Of a DNA stretch of 42,401 nt, positions 36,921 through 42,401 are shown one piece after another; position 1 is the stretch's first letter; the number at the start of each line of letters is the position of its first letter. The notes beneath the pieces are model-generated. The model was not told the DNA's origin, did not search any database, and saw only the letters and a list, made by a program, of their open reading frames with translations. Source of the stretch: Desulfurellaceae bacterium (GTDB lineage: Bacteria > Campylobacterota_A > Desulfurellia > Desulfurellales > Hippeaceae); the NCBI GenBank assembly GCA_015493995.1, contig WGCD01000110.1:1-42401 (forward strand), given 5' to 3'. The position numbers were made by a program, and so were the translations under genes.

Positions 36921-38216
36921 GTGAAAACTGAGCGTTTCATATCAATAGAACAAACCAATCTGCTGATTCTCGTAGTCAGGCTGATTTCCGTCTCGGGCGC
37001 CATAATATGGGCAATCATACCGCAGCTGTTTGTAATAAATTGCAACAAGATACACCTTGTATTCACATACAATCTTATAATAGCCGCATACACGCTTTTT
37101 TTCATTGTCAGGTTTTTTATACCGGAGGGTGAAAATAGAGCCTGCAACTTTTGTTTGGCATCATTCTTGTTTGACGATTTGGTCGTTTCGTATTTTATAT
37201 ACAACACCGGAGGCAGCACCAGCCCTTTCTATTCGGGATATTTTGTCGTAATCACAATAACGGCATTTGTTTTAGGGACAAAACCTGCCGTTATAACCGC
37301 TGTCTTTGGAGCAATCTCCTTTACTGTCGTTCAGACATACTACGGTTTGGGGCTTTACAATGCCATTGAGATTTTTTACAGGATTATACCTTTTGTCATA
37401 ATAGCCTTTCCTACAGGCATTCTGAGTAATGCACTGTCAAAGCATATGGATAAGGTTAATCAGCTTAACGAAACACTTAAAGATAAAAACCTTGAGCTTG
37501 AGGAGTCATTGAACACCATAGAGAATATGCAAAAGCAGCTGCTTGAGCGCGAGAAGGAGAAAGCGGTTTTGGAGTTGACCGAAAATATAGCCCACAGATT
37601 GAGAAATCCCATAATGAGCATTGGCGGAATGGCTGAAATTTTGGATAAAAAGATAGATAAAATAGAGAGTGCAAGGGATTTAAAAAAATATGCGGATTAC
37701 ATAAAGATAGAAAGCAGAAAATTGTCATCCTTGTCGGACAATCTGCTTCAAATGAGCGATACGAACATAGATATGAAGTTTGTATCCATACCGCAAACGA
37801 TAAACAGAATTCTAAGCCGCTACACAGAGCTTATCAAAAGATACAACATAAAGCTGAACATTGATATGGATTTCAATATGCCGCCTGTTAGAATAGATGA
37901 GAAAAAACTGATGCTCGTCATCAGAAACATAGTTGAAAACAGCATAGAGAATATGAAAACGGGGGGAGTTCTGTCTATATCTATAAAACACCTGATAAAA
38001 GACAGGATTGTGGAAATAGACATATCCGATACGGGTATGGGAATGACAAAGGCTATGTTAAAAAACCTGTTTAAGCCTTTTGAGTCTGGGGGAGACGTGA
38101 AAAAGGGCATAGGCATTCCCATAGCAAAACACACCGTTGAGATGATGGGCGGCAGTTTGGAGGTTAAAAGCGAAGTCGGGAAAGGAACAAGTTTTAAAAT
38201 AATTTTACCCGTTTAA
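36921..38216 (+). CDS. Membrane-bound sensor histidine kinase
   Basis: 431 residues. About five or six membrane helices fill residues 15-170, with little periplasmic loop, followed by a coiled coil (175-215). HisKA has the phospho-acceptor H225 (ENIAHRLRNP). The ATPase part has the N-box IRNIVENSIENM (N336/N340), DTGMGM at 370-375, and a G2-like GIGIPIAK at 396-403. GTG start after AAAGGAAG. No response regulator gene is adjacent, so it is an orphan here. An in-membrane or small-molecule signal is likely but unknown. Confidence 0.88.
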   Translation: MKTERFISIEQTNLLILVVRLISVSGAIIWAIIPQLFVINCNKIHLVFTYNLIIAAYTLFFIVRFFIPEGENRACNFCLASFLFDDLVVSYFIYNTGGSTSPFYSGYFVVITITAFVLGTKPAVITAVFGAISFTVVQTYYGLGLYNAIEIFYRIIPFVIIAFPTGILSNALSKHMDKVNQLNETLKDKNLELEESLNTIENMQKQLLEREKEKAVLELTENIAHRLRNPIMSIGGMAEILDKKIDKIESARDLKKYADYIKIESRKLSSLSDNLLQMSDTNIDMKFVSIPQTINRILSRYTELIKRYNIKLNIDMDFNMPPVRIDEKKLMLVIRNIVENSIENMKTGGVLSISIKHLIKDRIVEIDISDTGMGMTKAMLKNLFKPFESGGDVKKGIGIPIAKHTVEMMGGSLEVKSEVGKGTSFKIILPV

Positions 38217-38227
38217 GGAGTTTGTTT

Positions 38228-39244
38228 ATGAAAGAAGCGTATCTGTACAAAAAATTGGAAGATAAAAGGGTTAGGTGTGATTTATGCAGCTTCAGGTGTG
38301 TTGTGCAGGATGGTGAAAAAGGCAAATGCGGCGTCAGGGAAAATATAGACGGTGTGCTCTATTCTTTGGTTTATGAAAAAGCCGTGGCAAAATCAATTGA
38401 TCCTATAGAAAAAAAACCGTTGTTCCATTTTTTGCCCGGTACCAAATCGTTCTCAATAGCAACAGTCGGCTGCAACTTCAACTGCCTTTATTGTCAGAAT
38501 CACGATATAAGCCAATATCCGTTTGAGCATAACGGTAAGATTATAGGTGAGGATTATCCCCCGCATAAGGTTGTTGAGGATGCCGTTGAAAGCGGATGTG
38601 ACTCAATTGCATACACCTACACCGAGCCAACGATATTTTTTGAATATGCCGTTGATACGGCAAAAATAGCAAAAAAGAGGGGTTTAAAAAATGTGTTTGT
38701 AACAAACGGATATATGACGAAAGAGACTATTGATATGATGGACGGTTTGATAGATGCCGTAAATATGGACATTAAATCCTTTTCCGATGCTTATTATATT
38801 CAGATAGCCGGGAATGCACGTTTGAAGCCTGTGTTAAACTCGCTTGAATATATGAAGAAAAAAGGCATATGGGTTGAGGCAACAACGCTTATTATACCCG
38901 GTGTAAACGAAGAGCCCGTCGAAATTATGGCGCTTGTTGAACATATTTACGAAATAGACCCGGCAATCCCTTGGCACGTTAGCAGATTTTTCCCGGCATA
39001 CAAAATGGACGAAGTACCGCCCACAGATGTTAGAATAATAAAAAACCTTGCTGAAATAGGAAAGTCACTCGGACTCAAATATGTTTATACCGGCAATATT
39101 CCAGGAGATGAGGGTGAAAACACCTATTGTCCTGCTTGCGGTGAATTGTTGATAAATCGCTACGGCTTTGATATACTCTCAAACCGCATTGTTGACGGCA
39201 AATGTCCGAAATGCGGTGAAAAAATAGATATTGTGGAGAGTTAG
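38228..39244 (+). CDS. amrS: AmmeMemoRadiSam-type radical SAM enzyme
   Basis: 338-residue radical SAM protein related to pyruvate formate-lyase activating enzymes. The 4Fe-4S motif is CNFNCLYCQNH (C-x3-C-x2-C) near residues 80-90. An N-terminal zinc-like motif CDLCSFRC and a C-terminal pair CPACGE...CPKCGE are also present. The family is named for its usual co-occurrence with Memo and AMMECR1 proteins, which are not in the window. ATG 38228 follows AAGGAG; an in-frame TTG at 38222 is rejected. Substrate unknown. Confidence 0.82.
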   Translation: MKEAYLYKKLEDKRVRCDLCSFRCVVQDGEKGKCGVRENIDGVLYSLVYEKAVAKSIDPIEKKPLFHFLPGTKSFSIATVGCNFNCLYCQNHDISQYPFEHNGKIIGEDYPPHKVVEDAVESGCDSIAYTYTEPTIFFEYAVDTAKIAKKRGLKNVFVTNGYMTKETIDMMDGLIDAVNMDIKSFSDAYYIQIAGNARLKPVLNSLEYMKKKGIWVEATTLIIPGVNEEPVEIMALVEHIYEIDPAIPWHVSRFFPAYKMDEVPPTDVRIIKNLAEIGKSLGLKYVYTGNIPGDEGENTYCPACGELLINRYGFDILSNRIVDGKCPKCGEKIDIVES

Positions 39245-39249
39245 TTAAA

Positions 39250-39753
39250 GTGAGGTTACTTTTTGATGCTGACGAGATAGAAAAAAGAGTGGAGAAGCTC
39301 GCCAAAGTTTTAAACAGAGAGTATAAAGGCAAGGACGTTGCTATAATTTATATAGAAAAAGGCGGTAAGCCGTTTTTTGAAAAACTGACGGACAAACTCG
39401 ACATAAATCCTACAAAGGACAGCATCAGGGTTAAAAGTTACGAAGGAACGCAAAGCACCGGGAGTTTGACCTGGATAAAAAAGCCGTCGATAGACTTAAA
39501 AGGTAAAATGTGCATTATTGTTGACGATATATTGGATACCGGGCAAACAATGAAGAGAGTCAGGGATTTTTTTATCTTATCGGGAGCTAAGGATTGCAAG
39601 ATTTGCGTAGCGGTCAACAAACACGAAAGAAGAAGCGAAGATATAGACGCAGACTACTATCTTTTTGATTTGGACAGAGGTTTTATAGTAGGTTTCGGTA
39701 TGGATTATAACGAAAATTACAGAGATTTACCTGCAATATACTCTATGGAATAG
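39250..39753 (+). CDS. hpt: Purine phosphoribosyltransferase (hypoxanthine type)
   Basis: 167 residues with the type I PRPP-binding motif IIVDDILDTGQTMKRV near residues 89-104 and the hydrophobic YIEKGG loop near residue 34 that binds pyrophosphate. Salvages hypoxanthine or guanine to the nucleotide; the base specificity is inferred from overall similarity to HPRT. GTG start 6 bp after the amrS stop. Confidence 0.8.
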   Translation: MRLLFDADEIEKRVEKLAKVLNREYKGKDVAIIYIEKGGKPFFEKLTDKLDINPTKDSIRVKSYEGTQSTGSLTWIKKPSIDLKGKMCIIVDDILDTGQTMKRVRDFFILSGAKDCKICVAVNKHERRSEDIDADYYLFDLDRGFIVGFGMDYNENYRDLPAIYSME

Positions 39754-39758
39754 GTTTT

Positions 39759-40757
39759 TTGCATACGGCGCTTGATTGTATGGAGAAGTTGTGCAGAAGG
39801 TGCGTTGTTTTGTACTCAGGAGGTCTGGACAGCCTGCTTGCGGTTCATATAATGTTGTCTTTGAATTTCGAGGTGTATCCGCTATTTGTAAAAACACCGT
39901 TTTACAATAAAGATGAAAAGCAATTGGAAAAAGGGCTTTCCGGTTTGCCCGTCAAATTGCATACGGCAAAGGACGATAAAGAGTATCTGAAAATTGTTAA
40001 GCATCCGATGTTTGGATATGGAAAAAACTTAAATCCCTGCGTGGACTGCAAGATATTTTTTTTCAAACAGGCAAAGAGGTTTATGGATGAAATCGGAGCC
40101 TGTTTTGTGGTTACGGGTGAGGTTTTAGGTCAGCGCCCTATGAGCCAAAGGTCGTATTCCGTTATGAGAGCAATAGAAAAAAGGGCTGGTTTGAGCAACC
40201 TGGTGTTGAGACCCCTATCTGCAAAATGCCTGCCTCAAACCGATATGGAAAAAGAGGGCATTGTTGATAAAGAAAAACTTTTTTGTATAACCGGTCGCTC
40301 AAGGAAAGAACAGCTTGAGCTTGCAAAGCGCTTCGGTATAGAAGATTTTGAATCACCTGCAGGGGGGTGTCTTTTGACCGACGCATCAATATCAAAAAGG
40401 GTTAAAGAGATGCTTGAATATGGATATGCTGATGAGCATGAATTGGAACTTTTAACACTCGGAAGGCATTTTAGAATAAATTCCAAAAGGTTTGTTGTCT
40501 CAAGAAGAAAGGATGAAACATACCTGATGCTTAAAAAATTCGGCACTGTGCTGCCCTTATTGAAGTGTTACAATGCACCCGGAGCCATCGGTGTGTTTAC
40601 CGCTAAGCCAGACAACAGGGATATTGAAATAGCTGCTGCCGTATTAAAAAAATATTCTAAAAAAGCCGAACTGTTTGAATATAGCTATGAAAATCAGGTT
40701 AAAATAGTGCAGCCCGATGATCTTAAAGAAGATGAGTTGGAGTTGTTAAAGATTTGA
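39759..40757 (+). CDS. PP-loop ATPase, tRNA-thiolation-like (ThiI/MnmA superfamily)
   Basis: 332 residues if it starts at the TTG at 39759; ATG 39780 gives 325. Neither has a clear ribosome-binding site. The N-terminal PP-loop is LYSGGLDSLLAVH, which binds ATP for tRNA adenylation. A Cys pair PCVDCK near residue 100 and a Cys in PAGGCLLT near residue 205 are candidate sulfur-transfer residues. The C-terminal ~110 residues (HFRINSKRFVVSRRKDE...) form a separate domain that I cannot name with certainty, possibly DUF814/NFACT-like. The modified nucleoside is unknown. Confidence 0.7.
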   Translation: MHTALDCMEKLCRRCVVLYSGGLDSLLAVHIMLSLNFEVYPLFVKTPFYNKDEKQLEKGLSGLPVKLHTAKDDKEYLKIVKHPMFGYGKNLNPCVDCKIFFFKQAKRFMDEIGACFVVTGEVLGQRPMSQRSYSVMRAIEKRAGLSNLVLRPLSAKCLPQTDMEKEGIVDKEKLFCITGRSRKEQLELAKRFGIEDFESPAGGCLLTDASISKRVKEMLEYGYADEHELELLTLGRHFRINSKRFVVSRRKDETYLMLKKFGTVLPLLKCYNAPGAIGVFTAKPDNRDIEIAAAVLKKYSKKAELFEYSYENQVKIVQPDDLKEDELELLKI

Positions 40758-40772
40758 TGTCGGGAGTTTATT

Positions 40773-41834
40773 ATGATTGATAAAATAAGTAGCATAAAAG
40801 AAAGATATGAGGAACTGCAAAACGAGCTGAGCAAGCCGGATGTCGTCAATGATATGGAGAGATACAAATCATTAAGCGAAGAGATGAAAAAGCTATCCCC
40901 CATATACGAAAAAGCCGCTGAATACGAAAAGACCTTAAAGGATATAGAAGAAGCTAAAGAACTTTTAAAAGACGAAGAGTTAAAAGAGCTTGCAAAAGAT
41001 GAACTAAAAAGTGCAACTGAAAAAAAATCAAAAATAGAAGGTGAGTTGAAACTCTTGCTCATACCCAAAGACCCTTCCGATGAAAAGGATGTAATTTTGG
41101 AAATAAGAGCGGGAACCGGCGGTGAGGAAGCCGCCCTTTTTGCAGCTGATTTATTTAGAATGTACAGCAAATATGCGGAAAATAAGGGTTTTAAGGTTGA
41201 GGTTATGGACAGCAGCGTTTCAGATTCAGGCGGCATTAAAGAGATAATAGCAAATATAAAGGGCAAGGGTGCCTACTCAAAGTTTAAATATGAAAGCGGA
41301 ACGCACAGGGTGCAGCGTGTTCCAACGACGGAGTCTCAAGGCAGAATCCACACATCGGCAGCAACGGTGGCGGTTTTACCCGAAGCTGAAGATGTTGATG
41401 TAGAGATTAAAAACGAGGATTTGAGGATTGATGTTTTTAGGGCAACAGGACACGGAGGACAGTGTGTTAATACGACCGATTCGGCTGTTAGAATCACACA
41501 TTTGCCGACAAACATAGTGGTGACCTGTCAGGATGAAAAATCCCAGTTAAAAAACAAAAACAAAGCCATGACCGTTTTGAGGGCAAGGCTTTACGATATG
41601 TACAGGCAAAAAGCCGAAGCTGAAAGGGCAAGCAAAAGAAAGGAGCAGATAGGCTCAGGCGACAGGTCACAGCGCATAAGAACATATAACTTCCCTCAAG
41701 GCAGAGTGACAGACCACAGAATAAATTTAACGCTCTATAAGCTCGACTCTATAATGGAGGGAGAGTTGGACGAGCTTATAGATGCCTTAACCATAGACGA
41801 ACAGACAAGGAAGCTAAAAGAAGAGGGTTTTTAG
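40773..41834 (+). CDS. prfA: Peptide chain release factor 1
   Basis: Terminates translation at UAA and UAG. 353 residues. The GGQ loop is [14 protein letters not shown] near residues 228-241, where Gln reaches the peptidyl-transferase centre. The codon-recognition region includes [19 protein letters not shown] near residues 186-204, RF1-like rather than RF2-like. The usual downstream prmC is absent, and yggS converges with a 4-bp overlap of stops. Confidence 0.95.
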   Translation: MIDKISSIKERYEELQNELSKPDVVNDMERYKSLSEEMKKLSPIYEKAAEYEKTLKDIEEAKELLKDEELKELAKDELKSATEKKSKIEGELKLLLIPKDPSDEKDVILEIRAGTGGEEAALFAADLFRMYSKYAENKGFKVEVMDSSVSDSGGIKEIIANIKGKGAYSKFKYESGTHRVQRVPTTESQGRIHTSAATVAVLPEAEDVDVEIKNEDLRIDVFRATGHGGQCVNTTDSAVRITHLPTNIVVTCQDEKSQLKNKNKAMTVLRARLYDMYRQKAEAERASKRKEQIGSGDRSQRIRTYNFPQGRVTDHRINLTLYKLDSIMEGELDELIDALTIDEQTRKLKEEGF

Positions 41835-42401
41835 TGTTTTGCATCTAATCTGCAAGCCCTCTCTCCGAAAATTTTTGTTCCTATTCTAACTATATTTGCC
41901 CCCTCTTGAATTGCTACTTTGTATGAGTTTGTCATACCCATAGACAGGTATTTCATTGTTAGATTCGGTATTTTGAGTGACTTGATTTCCTCAAACAGCT
42001 CTTTTGTAATCCTGAAATAGGGGCGTGAATCTTCCGGGTTTCCAAACCTCGGACCCATAGTCATCAAACCTACAACTCTTATATTTTTTAAAGTTGACAG
42101 TTTTACGGCAAGTTCTTTTGTATCTTCGGGCATAACACCCGATTTTTGAGGCTCTTTGGCGCTGTTTACTTCAATTAAGACATCCATAATCTTAGGTATG
42201 GATGCACACTTTTTGTCCAACTCGCACGCTATCTCAAAAGAGTCAAGTGTTTCAATCATATCGAAAATTTTAAGGTATTTTTTTCTTAGCAGGTCGTGTT
42301 TTTGTGTTTTCAGTGTGCCGATAAAGTGCCATCTTACAGGTGTTTTAATATCGTCATATACTTTTTTTATGTCTTTTATATAGTTTTCACCTATGATTTT
42401 C
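41831..42401 (-). CDS. yggS: Pyridoxal phosphate homeostasis protein YggS, partial
   Basis: The 5' end lies beyond the window. The visible 189 codons, read from 42400, begin [19 protein letters not shown] and then [13 protein letters not shown], the YggS/PROSC signature GENY...WHFIG. Later parts are [16 protein letters not shown] and [30 protein letters not shown], the phosphate-binding end of the PLP barrel. It binds PLP on a Lys that lies off the window. Its apparent start at 42259 is an internal Met. Converges on prfA. Confidence 0.92.
   Translation of the reverse strand, partial: KIIGENYIKDIKKVYDDIKTPVRWHFIGTLKTQKHDLLRKKYLKIFDMIETLDSFEIACELDKKCASIPKIMDVLIEVNSAKEPQKSGVMPEDTKELAVKLSTLKNIRVVGLMTMGPRFGNPEDSRPYFRITKELFEEIKSLKIPNLTMKYLSMGMTNSYKVAIQEGANIVRIGTKIFGERACRLDAKH

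Overview
The window comes from an AT-rich (roughly 40% GC by eye), Gram-negative, motile, probably anaerobic or microaerophilic bacterium. It carries a 2-oxoglutarate:ferredoxin oxidoreductase operon, a monomeric NADP isocitrate dehydrogenase, an electron-bifurcating NfnAB-type transhydrogenase, a giant NAD-glutamate dehydrogenase, and FliM/FliY/CheB/MCP chemotaxis genes. This mix would fit the Deferribacterota or a neighbouring phylum. That placement is an inference from gene content, not a search result. Almost everything from 1.5 kb onward is ordinary chromosomal housekeeping sequence.

Layout. 1-665: the end of a CRISPR array (35-bp repeats, 38-44-bp spacers) that runs in from the left. 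Its last two repeats look split at the same internal site by small hairpin inserts. 666-1427: non-coding and decayed sequence, including a frameshifted remnant of a GHKL-type ATPase. 1428-6779: icd with its own promoter, then korDABC. 6791-9431: speE, hisIE and a GT4-like glycosyltransferase. 9436-12925 (minus): a chemoreceptor, then glnK-amtB behind a sigma-54-type promoter. 12926-13468: a regulatory-looking gap with a consensus sigma-70 promoter, a 16-bp palindrome and an unrecognised 53-codon ORF. 13469-16513: a lipoprotein and nfnAB. 16662-25619 (minus): a tightly overlapping ten-gene run, cheB-fliM-fliY-CoA-binding protein-murA-hisG-udg-periplasmic binding protein-aroB-TPR. 25639-28117: aconitase and a DsrE-like gene. 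28133-36810 (minus): NAD-glutamate dehydrogenase, mogA, hisF, an M24 peptidase and a diguanylate cyclase. 36921-41834: a membrane histidine kinase, amrS-like radical SAM gene, a phosphoribosyltransferase, a PP-loop tRNA-thiolation-like gene and prfA. 41831-42401 (minus): yggS, cut by the window end.

Working together: aconitase, isocitrate dehydrogenase and KorDABC cover citrate to succinyl-CoA with ferredoxin as the low-potential carrier. NfnAB would exchange electrons between ferredoxin, NADH and NADPH. GlnK-AmtB and the glutamate dehydrogenase link this carbon flow to nitrogen. CheB, FliM, FliY and the chemoreceptor belong to flagellar signalling, and the diguanylate cyclase and histidine kinase diverge from one intergenic region. 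The least explained sequence lies at 400-1230 and 13040-13380.
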